This document shows positions 22,086 to 31,625 of a DNA stretch of 64,000 nucleotides, piece after piece; the first letter of the stretch is position 1, and every line of letters begins with the position of its first letter. A program made the translations under genes and the position numbers. The DNA is from Mycobacterium cookii (GTDB taxonomy: Bacteria > Actinomycetota > Actinomycetes > Mycobacteriales > Mycobacteriaceae). Where the stretch lies: contig NZ_AP022569.1 of the NCBI RefSeq assembly GCF_010727945.1, positions 4,774,001 to 4,838,000 on the forward strand, in the 5' to 3' direction. Below the pieces are notes generated by a model. That model had not been told where the DNA came from. It saw nothing but the letters and a program-made list of their open reading frames with translations, and did not search any database.

Positions 22086-22095
22086 CCCGCTAGGC
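22080..22095. terminator. Small hairpin at the desA3 stop
   Basis: GCCTAG and CTAGGC form a 6-bp stem with a 4-base loop, overlapping the desA3 stop codon. No T-tract follows. A weak terminator candidate only. Confidence 0.3.
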
Positions 22096-22103
22096 TCCGA
22101 TAC

Positions 22104-22625
22104 GTGGACGCCGTCACAACGCATCCGATTGTCGATGCCGTGCTGGATCGGCATCGCGCCGCGTTGGGTGACGACATGCCGGCCTATCGCAACCACGTCT
22201 ATCGCGGTATCACGTATCAGCAACTGCTGCTTGGCTTTCCGATTCCCGACGTCGCCGCGCTAGCCTGGGCGGTGCACGATCTCGGCATCTGGACCGCGCA
22301 CACGTTCGACTATCTCGGCCCGTCGGCGGACCTCGGCGCGCAGTACGCCGCTCAATTCGGTGTCGCCGACGTCGAGCAACTCCGCGCGCTGGTTTGCGAG
22401 CACCATCGGCTGCGCCCCGTCGATGACCGGTTGGTCGAGACGTTCCGTCAGGCCGACCTGGTCGACGTCAGCCACGGACTGCTCCGCCGCGGCATCAAGC
22501 GGTCGGCGGTTCGGTGTGCCGTAAAGGACCTGCCGTACAACGGTTTTCACACGTTCTTGGCAAAGGGCCTGACCGGCTACGCCGTCCGGCATCCGCTGCG
22601 CCCGGCGCCGATGCTGCGCTGGTAA
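22104..22625 (+). CDS. HD-domain-like protein
   Basis: A 173-residue soluble protein. The central part reads ALAWAVHDLGIWTAHTFDYL, an HD dyad in a helix as in metal-dependent HD phosphohydrolases. A likely second metal-site region follows in LVCEHHRLRPVDDRLVETF and a third in FRQADLVDVSHGLL. The N-terminal HRAALGDDMPAYRNHVYRG could supply a further histidine. Substrate is unknown; nucleotide or phosphate-ester hydrolysis is family inference. GTG 22104 is 18 bp after desA3. It ends 3 bp from the convergent LLM gene. Confidence 0.7.
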   Translation: MDAVTTHPIVDAVLDRHRAALGDDMPAYRNHVYRGITYQQLLLGFPIPDVAALAWAVHDLGIWTAHTFDYLGPSADLGAQYAAQFGVADVEQLRALVCEHHRLRPVDDRLVETFRQADLVDVSHGLLRRGIKRSAVRCAVKDLPYNGFHTFLAKGLTGYAVRHPLRPAPMLRW

Positions 22626-22628
22626 ACC

Positions 22629-23648
22629 TCACGCAGCGATCGCGACGAGCTTTTCCAAGATGGTCAGCTGCTCCTCGAGGTCGCCGTCGAGTTTCGCCAG
22701 CAGCGTCGTGATGCCGGCCGCGCGATAGCGGTTCACCCGCTCGGCGATCGCGTCGGCGGTGCCCAGCAGATTCGTCAGGCGGCCGAGGTCCAACGGCACC
22801 GCGGCGCGGGCCTCGTCATGCTCACCGGCCTGCCACAGCTTCGCGACCTCGGCGACTTCGCTCCCGTACCCCAGCCTCGTAAACGCGTCGTTGTAAAAGT
22901 TCTGCCCACCCGTCCCCATGGCGCCGATGGTGAACGCGTAGCCGTCGGCGTGCCGGCGTGCGGCAGCGTCGGCGGACGCCTGGTCGTCGTGGAACTCGAC
23001 GGCGACCGGGGCGACCAGGTCGAGGTCGTCGAGCGTGCGCCCGGCCCGCTGCGCGCCCTCCCGCAAAGGCTCGAAGAACACCTCGGCGGCTTCGGGAATG
23101 AACGCGTTACCCAGCCAGCCGTCGGCCGCTTCGCCGGTCAGCCGCAGGTTCTGTGGACCCATCGCCGCGACGTACACCGGCACGTGGGTCGGGCGCACCA
23201 GCGGCCGCAGCGCGGCGCCGCGACTGTCCGGCAGCGGCAGCGGATAGATCTCGCCATCGTGCTGGAGCCGCTCGCCGCGGCTGACGGTGCGGATGATCTC
23301 GATCGTCTCCCTGGTGGTCTGCACCGGTTTGCGAAACCGGACGCCGTGCCAGCCCTCCATCACCCGCGGTCCCGACGTGCCGACGCCCAAGATGAACCGC
23401 CCCGACGACAGCTCCTGCAGGCTCAGCGCCGACGTCGCGAGCATCGCCGGACTTCGCGAACCCAGTTGCACCACAAAGGTTCCCAGCCCAATCGATGACG
23501 TCTTGGCGGCCAGATAGGCCAGGCCGGTCAGCGCGTCGTAACCCCAGACCTCGGGCACCCACAGCGAGGCGACACCGATCCGTTCCGCCGCCACCGCGAA
23601 CTCGGCGGCGCCCGGCAGTCGCGGTTCGATCATCGCGCCGACCTTCAT
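22629..23648 (-). CDS. LLM-class (probably F420-dependent) flavin oxidoreductase
   Basis: A protein of about 340 residues with the luciferase-like TIM-barrel pattern: GIASLWVPEVWGYDALT-like segment near 25-40 (here GVASLWVPEVWGYDALT), SIGLGTFVVQLGSRSP, FILGVGTSGPRVMEGWHG and PVYVAAMGPQNLRLTGEAAD. Mycobacterial members mostly use F420. ATG 23648 is chosen because the minus strand shows a -10-like TAGCAT (plus-strand 23656-23661) seven bases upstream, suggesting a leaderless message; in-frame starts at 23657 and 23666 exist. Divergent from the SRPBCC gene with only 19 bp between starts. Confidence 0.9.
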   Translation of the reverse strand: MKVGAMIEPRLPGAAEFAVAAERIGVASLWVPEVWGYDALTGLAYLAAKTSSIGLGTFVVQLGSRSPAMLATSALSLQELSSGRFILGVGTSGPRVMEGWHGVRFRKPVQTTRETIEIIRTVSRGERLQHDGEIYPLPLPDSRGAALRPLVRPTHVPVYVAAMGPQNLRLTGEAADGWLGNAFIPEAAEVFFEPLREGAQRAGRTLDDLDLVAPVAVEFHDDQASADAAARRHADGYAFTIGAMGTGGQNFYNDAFTRLGYGSEVAEVAKLWQAGEHDEARAAVPLDLGRLTNLLGTADAIAERVNRYRAAGITTLLAKLDGDLEEQLTILEKLVAIAA

Positions 23649-23667
23649 TGCTGGCATGCTAACCACT

Positions 23668-24159
23668 ATGCGCTATCGAGACCAACCGACAATCGAAGTG
23701 ACCCAGCGGATTCGGTGCGATGTGCCGACCGCGTGGAATCTGGTGACCGACATCGAACTGCCGGTGCACTGCTCAACGGAGCTGCAAGGCGTCGATTGGC
23801 TCGAAGGTGCCATGGCGGTGGAAGTCGGCGCACGTTTTCGCGGCCGTAGCCGGCACGAGGCGTTCGGAGACTGGTCGACGGTGTGCGAGGTCGTCGAAGT
23901 CGAGAACCAGCGTCGGTGGGTGTATGACGTCGTCGGACCCGACGGCGTCGGCGCGAGGTGGGCCTTCGAGGTGGAGCCGGCCAGCGACGGCGTGCTCGTG
24001 CGCCAGTGGGCGCGGATGGGGCCGGGACCGTCGGGCCTGACCCCGGCGATCGTGGCGCAACCGGACAAGGAAGCCAGGATCGTCTCCCGTCGACTGGCCG
24101 AATGGGAGAAGAACATGCTGGCCAACCTGGAGTGGGTGCGCTCGCAGGCTGAGGGCTGA
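23668..24159 (+). CDS. SRPBCC (START-like) family protein
   Basis: A 163-residue protein with the helix-grip pattern of polyketide cyclase/dehydrase-type SRPBCC proteins: an opening strand TIEVTQRIRCDVPTAWNLVT, then DIELPVHCSTELQGVDWLEG, and a long C-terminal helix with RLAEWEKNMLANLEWVRSQ. These bind hydrophobic ligands; no catalytic residues can be assigned. Divergent from the LLM oxidoreductase, which suggests a functional link, perhaps a ligand or substrate shared by both (inference). An in-frame ATG at 23656 is a possible earlier start. Confidence 0.8.
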   Translation: MRYRDQPTIEVTQRIRCDVPTAWNLVTDIELPVHCSTELQGVDWLEGAMAVEVGARFRGRSRHEAFGDWSTVCEVVEVENQRRWVYDVVGPDGVGARWAFEVEPASDGVLVRQWARMGPGPSGLTPAIVAQPDKEARIVSRRLAEWEKNMLANLEWVRSQAEG

Positions 24160-24162
24160 GGG

Positions 24163-25152
24163 TCAGCCTTCGCGCAGCGCGGCCAGCAACCGGCGTGCGG
24201 CCGCGACGCGACGCGCCGCCGGCCCGGTGAGGGTGTCCAGCGCGCATTCGGGGTCGGCCGGTGGCCCGAGATGCCCGCAGCCGCGCGGGCAGTCTTCGAT
24301 CGCCTCGGCCAGGTCGGAGAACGCCCGCACCACGTCGTCGGCCGCGACGTGGGCCAAGCCGAACGAGCGGATGCCCGGGGTGTCGATCACCCATCCGCCC
24401 CCGTCGAGCGGCAACGCCACCGACTGTGTCGAGGTGTGTCGGCCCCTGCCGATCTCAGTGACCTCGCCGACTGCCCGATCCGCTTGCGGCACGAGACGAT
24501 TCACCAGCGTCGACTTGCCCACCCCGGAATGGCCCAGTAACGCGGTGATCTTCCCGGTCAGCAGATGCGCGACGGCCTCCAGTGGGTCGTCGCGGCCCGC
24601 GGCGATCACCGTCAAGTCGAGGTCGGCGAACTGCTCGGCGAACGGTTCGGCGGCGGCGAGATCCGACTTGGTCAGGCACAGGATCGGGGTGAGTCCGCCG
24701 ACGAAGGCCGCGATCAGTGTCCGATCGACCAGCCCCGTCCGCGGCGGCGGGTCGGCCAGCGCCACCACGATCAGCAGTTGATCGGCGTTGGCCACGAAGA
24801 TCCGCTCGGTCGGATCGGTGTCATCGGCGGTGCGCCGCAACACCGTTCGTCGCTCGCCACGCCGCACGATGCGGGCCAGCGTGTCGGTGCGGCCGGACAG
24901 ATCGCCGACCACGTCGACGTCGTCGCCGACGACGATCGGTGTGCGGCCGAGTTCGCGCGCCCGCATCGCCGTGACGCGGTGCTCGGCGTCGCCGCCGAGC
25001 ACACATCCCCAGCGGCCGCGATCGACGCTCACCACCATCGCCTGCTCGGCGTCGGCATGCTCCGGTCGGGTCTTGGTCCGCGGCCGCGAACCCTTACCGG
25101 ACCGGACTTTGACGTCGGACTCGTCGTAGTCGCCGTAGTCGCCGGGCCGCAA
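24163..25152 (-). CDS. rsgA: Ribosome small subunit-dependent GTPase A
   Basis: A 329-residue circularly permuted GTPase of late 30S subunit maturation. After a basic N-terminus (DYDESDVKVRSGKGSRPRTK) comes an OB-fold region, then the permuted G motifs: LCLTKSD (G4), then GHSGVGKSTLVNRL (G1) and DTPGIRSFGL (G3). A C-terminal zinc site CPRGCGHLGPPADPEC follows. No ATG or GTG is available; TTG at 25150-25152 gives a protein of the same length as Rv3228 and lies just behind the aroA stop, so translation is probably coupled. Transcribed with aroA. Confidence 0.93.
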   Translation of the reverse strand: MRPGDYGDYDESDVKVRSGKGSRPRTKTRPEHADAEQAMVVSVDRGRWGCVLGGDAEHRVTAMRARELGRTPIVVGDDVDVVGDLSGRTDTLARIVRRGERRTVLRRTADDTDPTERIFVANADQLLIVVALADPPPRTGLVDRTLIAAFVGGLTPILCLTKSDLAAAEPFAEQFADLDLTVIAAGRDDPLEAVAHLLTGKITALLGHSGVGKSTLVNRLVPQADRAVGEVTEIGRGRHTSTQSVALPLDGGGWVIDTPGIRSFGLAHVAADDVVRAFSDLAEAIEDCPRGCGHLGPPADPECALDTLTGPAARRVAAARRLLAALREG

Positions 25153-25153
25153 C

Positions 25154-26434
25154 CTACGGGCCCCCGAGCATCTCGGCCCACATCGTCGGGAAATTCGGCA
25201 GCGTCTTGGCAGTGGTCTCGATGTCGTGCACGTCGACGCCGTCGACCCGCAGTCCGACGATCGCCCCGGCCGTCGCCATCCGGTGATCGGCGTAGGACTG
25301 CCAGGTGCCCGGGCGCAACGGAGTCGCGGTGATCTCCAGGCCGTCGGCGGTCTCCCGGCAATCGCCGCCCAGCCGGTTGAGCTCGGTGGACAGCGCTGCC
25401 AGACGATCGGTTTCGTGGCCACGCAGGTGGGCGATGCCGGACAGTCGGGATACCGAGCCGGGGGTGGCCAGCGCCGCGAGCGCCGCGACCGACGGGGTGA
25501 GTTCGCCGACGTCGCGCAGGTCGACATCGAATCCCGGATGCGACCGCGGTCCGCGTACTTCGAGGTACGAATCAGTCTGCTTCACAACACATTTGAGTTG
25601 CGCGAGGATGCTCAGAATCGCATCGGCGGGTTGGATGCTGTCGTGCGGCCAGCCGGTGATCCGCACGGTGCCTTCGGTGACCACGGCCGCGGCGATGAAC
25701 GGCACGGCGTTGGACAGGTCCGGCTCGATCCGCCAGTGCCGTGCCCCGACGATGCCGGGGTGAACCCGCCAGCGGTCGGCTGCGGTGTCGTCGTCGACGG
25801 CCACGCCGGCCTGGCGCAGCATCGCCACCGTCATCGCGATGTGCGGCGCTGACGGCAGCGCCGCCCCGCGGTGTTGCACGGTCAGGCCATCGCGGAACGA
25901 CGCGCCGGCGAGCAGCAGGCCGGACACGAACTGCGACGACGCCGAGGCGTCGATCTCCACCGCGCCGCCGGCGACCGACCCGGCGCCACGGACCCCGAAC
26001 GGCAGGCCGTCGCCGGTGATGTCGACGCCCAGGCTGCGCAGCCCGTCCAGCAACGGCGCGATTGGCCGGCTGCGGGCCTGCTCGTCGCCGTCGAAGGTCA
26101 CCGTTGCGCGGCCGAGCGCGGCCAGCGGCGGAACGAAACGCAGCACCGTGCCCGCCAGGCCGCAGTCGATGTGAGCCTGCGTGGCCGGGGCGATCGTCCG
26201 GCCAACCGTGAGCTCGTCGGCCGATCCGTCGACCCGCAGGCCGAGCGTCTGCAATGCGGCGATCATCAGGTCGGTGTCGCGGCTGCGCAGCGCACCGCTG
26301 ATCGTCGAGACGCCGCCGTGCGTGGCCGCCAACGCCGAGAGCACCAGCGCCCGGTTGGTCTGAGATTTCGAGCCGGGCACCGCCACCGTCGCCGATACCG
26401 GCGTCGTCGCAAACGGGGCGGACCAGATGCTCAC
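25154..26434 (-). CDS. aroA: 3-phosphoshikimate 1-carboxyvinyltransferase (EPSP synthase)
   Basis: A 426-residue enzyme of the shikimate pathway joining PEP to shikimate 3-phosphate. The N-terminal motif [17 protein letters not shown], the LRSRDTDLM segment, [15 protein letters not shown], and the C-terminal [12 protein letters not shown] and [12 protein letters not shown] are all present. GTG 26434 puts the first strand ([20 protein letters not shown]) where M. tuberculosis AroA begins; the open frame extends further upstream without family resemblance. Divergent from the SRAP gene, 43 bp away, and overlapping in operon order with rsgA (1-bp gap). Confidence 0.95.
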   Translation of the reverse strand: MSIWSAPFATTPVSATVAVPGSKSQTNRALVLSALAATHGGVSTISGALRSRDTDLMIAALQTLGLRVDGSADELTVGRTIAPATQAHIDCGLAGTVLRFVPPLAALGRATVTFDGDEQARSRPIAPLLDGLRSLGVDITGDGLPFGVRGAGSVAGGAVEIDASASSQFVSGLLLAGASFRDGLTVQHRGAALPSAPHIAMTVAMLRQAGVAVDDDTAADRWRVHPGIVGARHWRIEPDLSNAVPFIAAAVVTEGTVRITGWPHDSIQPADAILSILAQLKCVVKQTDSYLEVRGPRSHPGFDVDLRDVGELTPSVAALAALATPGSVSRLSGIAHLRGHETDRLAALSTELNRLGGDCRETADGLEITATPLRPGTWQSYADHRMATAGAIVGLRVDGVDVHDIETTAKTLPNFPTMWAEMLGGP

Positions 26435-26477
26435 TCGTCCATCATTGCTTGTCGGTCGGTTCTGCCACCATGGAGTC

Positions 26478-27245
26478 ATGTGTGGACGATTCGCGGTGAC
26501 GACCGATCCGGCCACGCTGGCCGAGAAAATCGAGGCGATCAACGAGACCCGCTCTGCCGAATCGGCGGCACCCAACTACAACGTCGCACCCACCACGACC
26601 ATCACCACCGTGGTCCGGCGGCACTCGGACCCTGCGGAGTCCGACGACGAAGCGACCCGGCGGGTCCGTTCGATGCGCTGGGGACTGGTTCCGCCGTGGG
26701 CGAAGGCCGGGGCCGACGGCGCACCGGAGTCCAAGGGTCCGCTGCTGATCAACGCCCGGGCGGAGAAGGTCACCACCTCGCCCGCCTTTCGCGCCAGCGC
26801 GAAATCCAAACGCTGCCTGATACCGATGGACGGCTACTACGAATGGCGGGCCAACCCCGACACCGATGCGGGGAAGAAATCCCGCAAGACGCCGTTTTAC
26901 ATGCACCGCGCCGACGGCGAGCTGTTGTTCATGGCGGGGCTGTGGTCGGTCTGGAAGTCTGCGAAGGACGCCGCGCCGCTGCTGAGTTGCACGATCATCA
27001 CCACCGATGCGGTTGGCGAGCTCGCCGAGATCCACGATCGGATGCCGTTGATCGTCGCCGAGCGCGACTGGGACCACTGGCTGGATCCCGACGCTCCGGC
27101 CGACCTCGACCTGCTGGCCGCGCCGCCGAGCATCGACGGCATCGACATGCGGGAGATCTCGACGCTGGTCAACAGTGTGCGCAACAACGGGCCCGAGCTG
27201 CTGGAGCCGGCCGAGCCGCAGGCCGAACAAGCCACGCTGCTGTAA
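26478..27245 (+). CDS. SRAP domain protein (HMCES/YedK family)
   Basis: A 255-residue protein that forms a covalent link with abasic sites in single-stranded DNA through its N-terminal cysteine. The sequence starts [11 protein letters not shown], with Cys2 exposed after Met removal; [28 protein letters not shown] and the His in IHDRMPLIV complete the family active site. It is the Rv3226c counterpart and keeps its position divergent to aroA. The C-terminal 20 residues ([16 protein letters not shown] region) are an acidic tail of no known role. Confidence 0.94.
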   Translation: MCGRFAVTTDPATLAEKIEAINETRSAESAAPNYNVAPTTTITTVVRRHSDPAESDDEATRRVRSMRWGLVPPWAKAGADGAPESKGPLLINARAEKVTTSPAFRASAKSKRCLIPMDGYYEWRANPDTDAGKKSRKTPFYMHRADGELLFMAGLWSVWKSAKDAAPLLSCTIITTDAVGELAEIHDRMPLIVAERDWDHWLDPDAPADLDLLAAPPSIDGIDMREISTLVNSVRNNGPELLEPAEPQAEQATLL

Positions 27246-27270
27246 CACGCAGGTCGTACACTTCCAATCC

Positions 27271-28890
27271 GTGTCCAGCACGACAGGCGTTGCCCGGACT
27301 GAGCCTCGCGATCAGCCGTCGACGTGGGCGCCACTGCGCAATACCCTGTACCGCAATCTGTTCATCGCGCAGTTCGCCTCCAACATCGGGACGTGGATGC
27401 AAAGTGTTGCGGCCCAATGGTTTTTGGTGGAGAAGCACAGCAGCGACGTGATCGTCGCGCTGGTGCAGACCGCGAGTCTCGGCCCGACGCTGGTGCTGGG
27501 CCTGTTCGCCGGGGCGCTTGCCGACCTCTTCGACCGGCGCCGGCTATTGATCGTTCTCCAGTGGTACGCGGTTCTGGTCGGACTGGCGATCGCGGTGCTG
27601 GCGTACCTCGACCGGCTCGATCCGACATCGTTGCTGGCGTTGACGATGGCCATCGGCTGCGCTTCTGCGTTGACCGCGCCGGCGTGGCAGGCGATTCAGC
27701 CCGAAGTCGTCTCGCGTGAGCAGATTCCGGCCGCTTCGGTGTTAAGCAGCGTCTCGGGAAACGCCGCCCGGGCGATCGGTCCGGCGATCGGTGGTGTGAT
27801 CGTCGCAGTGGCCGGACCCGCCGCCGTCTTCGCGATCAACGCGGTGTCGTACGCGGCGATCATCGTCGCGTTGCAGTCGTGGCATCGGCCCAAACAAATT
27901 GCACCGCTCGAGCGAGAGCGCTTCGGCCAAGCCATCATCACCGGGTTTCTGTACGTCGGAAACAGCCCGATCTTCCTCCGAATCCTTTCGCGGGCAGGCC
28001 TTTTCCTGTTCCCCGCTTCCGCCCTGTTGGCGCTACTGCCAGTGGCTGCCGCGCACCGGTGGCATCTGGGAGCCACCGGTTACGGTGTGGCGTTGGCCGC
28101 CATCGGTGTTGGCGCCGTAGTGGCGGTTACGGTCGCCACTCCGCTGCACCGGCAGGTGTCCGACAACGCCCTGCTGGCGGGATCGGCTGCCGCCTTCGCG
28201 CTCGCGCCGCTCGCGGTGGTGTGGCTGCCGTTCGTCGCGGCGATCCCGATCCTGGCGCTGTCGGGGATGGCCTGGCTGATGACGTTGACCACACTCAACG
28301 CGGCAGCGCAGTTGTCGCTGCCGCGTTGGGTCAGTGCCCGCGGGTTGTCGATCTATCTTCTGGTGGCGACCGGGGCTCAGGCGGTCGGATCATATGCCTG
28401 GGGTGCGGTTGCGACATGGAAGGGGCTGCAGGTCGCGCTGCTCGGTTCTGCGGCGATGCTCGGCGTCGTTGCGCTCAGCGTGGCCGTGCTCCCACTCCGG
28501 CCGTCCACGGGCACGCTGAGCGTCGACGTCTCCACGGCGTGGCCGGAGCCGACGCTGGTTTTCGATCCATGTCCGCAAGACGGACCGGTGCTCGTCACTG
28601 CGCGCTACCTGGTGCCGGAGCAGAGCCACAAGGACTTCATCGACGCGATGAGCGCGGTCAGGCGGTCACGGCTGCGAACAGGCGGCCACAGTTGGCGGTT
28701 GTATCACAGTGTCGGACAACCAGATCTGCTTCTCGAGCGATTTACCGTGGCGTCGTGGACCGAGTTCGAGCACCAACGCACCGAGCGGTGGGTAGAGTCC
28801 GACTCCGATTCCGTGCGAAAGGCGCTCAGCTACACCGTCGACGGCAAGCGGAATTACGAGTATTTCCTCGCTAAGCGCACGCCCCGGTGA
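27271..28890 (+). CDS. MFS exporter with C-terminal soluble domain
   Basis: A 539-residue major facilitator of the enterobactin-exporter-like MFS_3 group. The first loop motif GALADLFDRRRLLI is the classic MFS motif A, near residues 77-90; about eleven or twelve helices follow to residue 425 or so. The last roughly 110 residues are soluble: VLVTARYLVPEQSHKDFIDA, then WRLYHSVGQPDLLLERFTV, resembling a small dimeric alpha+beta (antibiotic monooxygenase-like) domain. Such tails are known in this MFS group. GTG 27271 lies 25 bp after the SRAP gene. Substrate unknown. It opens the accessory block. Confidence 0.85.
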   Translation: MSSTTGVARTEPRDQPSTWAPLRNTLYRNLFIAQFASNIGTWMQSVAAQWFLVEKHSSDVIVALVQTASLGPTLVLGLFAGALADLFDRRRLLIVLQWYAVLVGLAIAVLAYLDRLDPTSLLALTMAIGCASALTAPAWQAIQPEVVSREQIPAASVLSSVSGNAARAIGPAIGGVIVAVAGPAAVFAINAVSYAAIIVALQSWHRPKQIAPLERERFGQAIITGFLYVGNSPIFLRILSRAGLFLFPASALLALLPVAAAHRWHLGATGYGVALAAIGVGAVVAVTVATPLHRQVSDNALLAGSAAAFALAPLAVVWLPFVAAIPILALSGMAWLMTLTTLNAAAQLSLPRWVSARGLSIYLLVATGAQAVGSYAWGAVATWKGLQVALLGSAAMLGVVALSVAVLPLRPSTGTLSVDVSTAWPEPTLVFDPCPQDGPVLVTARYLVPEQSHKDFIDAMSAVRRSRLRTGGHSWRLYHSVGQPDLLLERFTVASWTEFEHQRTERWVESDSDSVRKALSYTVDGKRNYEYFLAKRTPR

Positions 28891-28992
28891 GGTCCCGCCG
28901 CCGATCACGTTCGTCTGTGGCGGACAACGATTGGCCCCTATTTGTCGTTTCGCCACAGTGGCGACGAGGTTGGCTCGAATTAAGATGCCGGG

Positions 28993-29862
28993 GTGACTGG
29001 TTTATACACTTACACCTTCGATGACATCCGGCGCCGGCCGGTCGCGGTGATCGGGGCGGGAACGCTCGGCCGGCGTATTGCGCTGATGTTCGCCAGCCGC
29101 GGCGGGACTGTGCGAATCTACGCTCGGCGCGACGAACAGTTGGCGTCGGCGACACAGTATGTGGCCGAGAGCCTTCCGGGAGTCATCGAGGCCCGCGGCT
29201 TCGGCGAGCCGGGCGTCGCGACGGCCACGACATCCCTCGCCGACGCGCTGGACGGCGCCTGGCTTGCCGTGGAATCCGCGCCCGAGAAACTCGAGATCAA
29301 GATTCCGCTGTGGGGCGAGATCGACCAACTGGCCCCGCCGGACACCATCTTCGCAACCAACTCGTCGTCATACCCGTCGCGTCTGATGGCTGAAAATGTC
29401 AGGGACAGAACGCGTTTATGCAACACGCACTTTTACTTGCCACCGGAAAGCAACGCGGTCGACCTGATGTCGGACGGCGAGACGGACCGCGGCCTGCTCG
29501 ACACCCTGCTGACTGTGCTGCCTGAGTTCGGCGTGTACCCCTTCGAAGCGCGAAAAGAGTGCACCGGCTTCATCTTCAATCGGGTGTGGGCCGCGATCAA
29601 GCGTGAGTCGCTGGCTGTGGTTGCCGAGGGGGTGGCCCGTCCCGAGGATGTCGACGGCATGTTCAAGCTCAATTTGGGCGTGCAGGCCGGGCCGTTCCAA
29701 CTGATGGACTTCGTCGGTCTGGACGTTGCGCTCGACATCGAGAAGCATTATGCCGAGGAGTTCCCGCACTTGCCGACGAGCGCGCGAGATTTGCTGCAGG
29801 CCTATGTCGATGCGGGCAATCTCGGCGTCAAGACCGGTGAGGGCTTCTACACGTACTCGTAG
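28993..29862 (+). CDS. 3-hydroxyacyl-CoA dehydrogenase family protein
   Basis: A 289-residue protein with an N-terminal Rossmann domain, VAVIGAGTLGRRIALMFASRG (glycine motif near residues 19-26), and a C-terminal 3HCDH domain with GFIFNRVWAAIKRESLAVV and VKTGEGFYTYS. The catalytic His-Glu pair is probably in NTHFYLPP and the following helix, although the usual HFFNP form is replaced. Reaction: NAD-dependent oxidation of a 3-hydroxyacyl-CoA or a related 3-hydroxy acid. GTG 28993 with GGGG upstream. No operon partner is obvious; convergent with the small secreted protein. Confidence 0.85.
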   Translation: MTGLYTYTFDDIRRRPVAVIGAGTLGRRIALMFASRGGTVRIYARRDEQLASATQYVAESLPGVIEARGFGEPGVATATTSLADALDGAWLAVESAPEKLEIKIPLWGEIDQLAPPDTIFATNSSSYPSRLMAENVRDRTRLCNTHFYLPPESNAVDLMSDGETDRGLLDTLLTVLPEFGVYPFEARKECTGFIFNRVWAAIKRESLAVVAEGVARPEDVDGMFKLNLGVQAGPFQLMDFVGLDVALDIEKHYAEEFPHLPTSARDLLQAYVDAGNLGVKTGEGFYTYS

Positions 29863-29868
29863 TGACCC

Positions 29869-30123
29869 TCAGTTACTGAGAACCAACCGCCAGTTACCGG
29901 CAGCCAAACGATCCGGGACGCACCAAAAGTTATTCCAGTTCCCAGGCGTCGTGGCTTTCACGCCCGGGCCGGCGTTCTGGCAGGCCTCTCGACTCGGGTA
30001 GTTACCCTCGGTCTGAATCGTGTCGGCGCTGCTGATACCGACGCCGGTGGTCATCAATCCCGCGACGGCCAGCACAGCGGTGGCGATGAGTTTCTTGGGG
30101 TTGATCGGTCGCGTCATGTCCAT
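29869..30123 (-). CDS. Small secreted hypothetical protein
   Basis: An 84-residue protein with a Sec signal: basic start (MDMTRPINPKKL), hydrophobic core IATAVLAVAGLMTTGVGI and a likely cleavage after SSA. The mature part (about 50 residues) has two cysteines, in REACQNAGPG and NFWCVPDRL, that could form one disulphide. This pattern of a short exported protein with a C-terminal FWC motif is common among uncharacterised mycobacterial secreted proteins. AGAGG lies five bases before ATG 30123; ATG 30117 is the alternative. Function unknown. Confidence 0.7.
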   Translation of the reverse strand: MDMTRPINPKKLIATAVLAVAGLMTTGVGISSADTIQTEGNYPSREACQNAGPGVKATTPGNWNNFWCVPDRLAAGNWRLVLSN

Positions 30124-30203
30124 CCAATCCTCTTGCGGTGAAGCGGTGTGACGCAAAGTGTCCCAGGCGGACCCTTCGAATGCCCGAGGTTTCGTAGATG
30201 CCG

Positions 30204-31625
30204 TTATGCCCGCCGCGCCAGGTAGCTAAGCGCGAGCGTGGCGGCGTTGGCTCCGCACATGCCGTGTGCCCCGGGTCCGGGCGGGGTGGCTGCCGAGCAG
30301 ATGTACATGCCGGGCAACCCAATGGTGTATGGAGACAAGGTGATTCGCGGCCCAAACGTCAGCTGCCGGATGTCCTTCGAGCCAGTCATGATATCGCCGC
30401 CGACATAGTTGAGATTGTAGGCGGCCATCTGCGTGGTCGAGCGAACTGCGGAGCCGACGATGCGTTCCCGGAAACCGGGTGCGAACCTTTCGATCTGGGC
30501 GATGATCGCCTTGGTCGCGTCGCCGGTGTAGCCGTTGGGCACGTGCGCGTAAGTCCACACCGGGTGCACATTGCCGGCCGACCGCTGCGGATCGGCCAGA
30601 TACTGTTGGCCGATCAGGACGAACGGCCGCTCGGGCATGCGGCCTGCGTGGATTTCCCGCTCGGTCGCGGCCAATTCGGAGTAACTCCCGGCAACGTGCA
30701 CAGTGCCTGCCCGGTGGGCATCCGGGTTGGTCCAGGGCACACCACCGTCGACGGCGAAGTCGACCTTGAACGCACCGGGGCCGCGGCGGAACCTGTTGAA
30801 AGCACGCAAAATACGGCGGGGGAGACGGTCTCCGAGGATGCCTGCGACCGCGCTCGGCGCCAGATCGAACATCGTCACATCCGCCGGCGGCAGCTGCGAC
30901 GCCGTTTGGACCGGTACACCGGTCTCGATCTTGCCGCCCAGGTCGGTCAGGAGCGCGACCATCGCGTTGGTGATCGACTGCGTCCCGCCTTCGGCCACCG
31001 CCCAGCCGTGCCGGTGGCCGGCCGCGATGATGCCCATCCCGATGGCCGAGGTCATCGGGTAGTGCAACGGCCGGAAGGCGTGGGCCGCAACGCCGCCGAA
31101 TAAGGCGCGCCCCTCCTCGGTACGGAACACCCTGGCGAACGTGGACGCGGGAAGCACCGTTGGCGCGCCGAACCGGGCCAGCTTCAGCGGGTGGTGCGGG
31201 ACCCGCAGCAGCGGGCCCATGATGTCCTCGTTGAGCGCGTCGAATCGCGACGCCGGGTAGCCGAACGCGCGCTGCCACCGGGATCCGTCGCGACCAAGGC
31301 CGGCCGCGGTCTGCCCCACCGAGCGGTGCAGCACGCCGGCGCTACCGCCGTCAAGTGGGTGCACACAGTCGATGTCCGGCCAACGCCACGTCAGGCCGTG
31401 GCGGTCCAGACCGAAGCGGCTGAGGAACTGCGAGCCGATCGCCATCGGATGGATTGCCGAGCAATGGTCGTGGAGCAGGCCCGGCAAGATGGCCTCGCTG
31501 CTGCGCGCGCCGCCGCCGACTTCATCAGCAGCCTCCAGCACGGTGACCGAAACGCCTTCGGCGGCCATGGCTATGGCTGCCGCGAGCCCGTTGGGCCCGC
31601 CGCCAACCACCACTGCGGTAGTCAT
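30204..31625 (-). CDS. FAD-dependent oxidoreductase, phytoene desaturase-like
   Basis: A 473-residue protein starting with the FAD-binding motif AVVVGGGPNGLAAAIAMAAEG and the following acidic LEAADEVGGGARS. The C-terminus PGMYICSAATPPGPGAHGMC is the typical carotenoid/phytoene desaturase-type FAD motif. Such proteins in mycobacteria are broadly called phytoene dehydrogenases or NAD(P)/FAD oxidoreductases, and the substrate is often unknown. The ATG overlaps the stop of the upstream DUF3556 gene by four bases, so the two are co-translated and likely act together. No phytoene synthase gene lies in this window. Confidence 0.85.
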   Translation of the reverse strand: MTTAVVVGGGPNGLAAAIAMAAEGVSVTVLEAADEVGGGARSSEAILPGLLHDHCSAIHPMAIGSQFLSRFGLDRHGLTWRWPDIDCVHPLDGGSAGVLHRSVGQTAAGLGRDGSRWQRAFGYPASRFDALNEDIMGPLLRVPHHPLKLARFGAPTVLPASTFARVFRTEEGRALFGGVAAHAFRPLHYPMTSAIGMGIIAAGHRHGWAVAEGGTQSITNAMVALLTDLGGKIETGVPVQTASQLPPADVTMFDLAPSAVAGILGDRLPRRILRAFNRFRRGPGAFKVDFAVDGGVPWTNPDAHRAGTVHVAGSYSELAATEREIHAGRMPERPFVLIGQQYLADPQRSAGNVHPVWTYAHVPNGYTGDATKAIIAQIERFAPGFRERIVGSAVRSTTQMAAYNLNYVGGDIMTGSKDIRQLTFGPRITLSPYTIGLPGMYICSAATPPGPGAHGMCGANAATLALSYLARRA

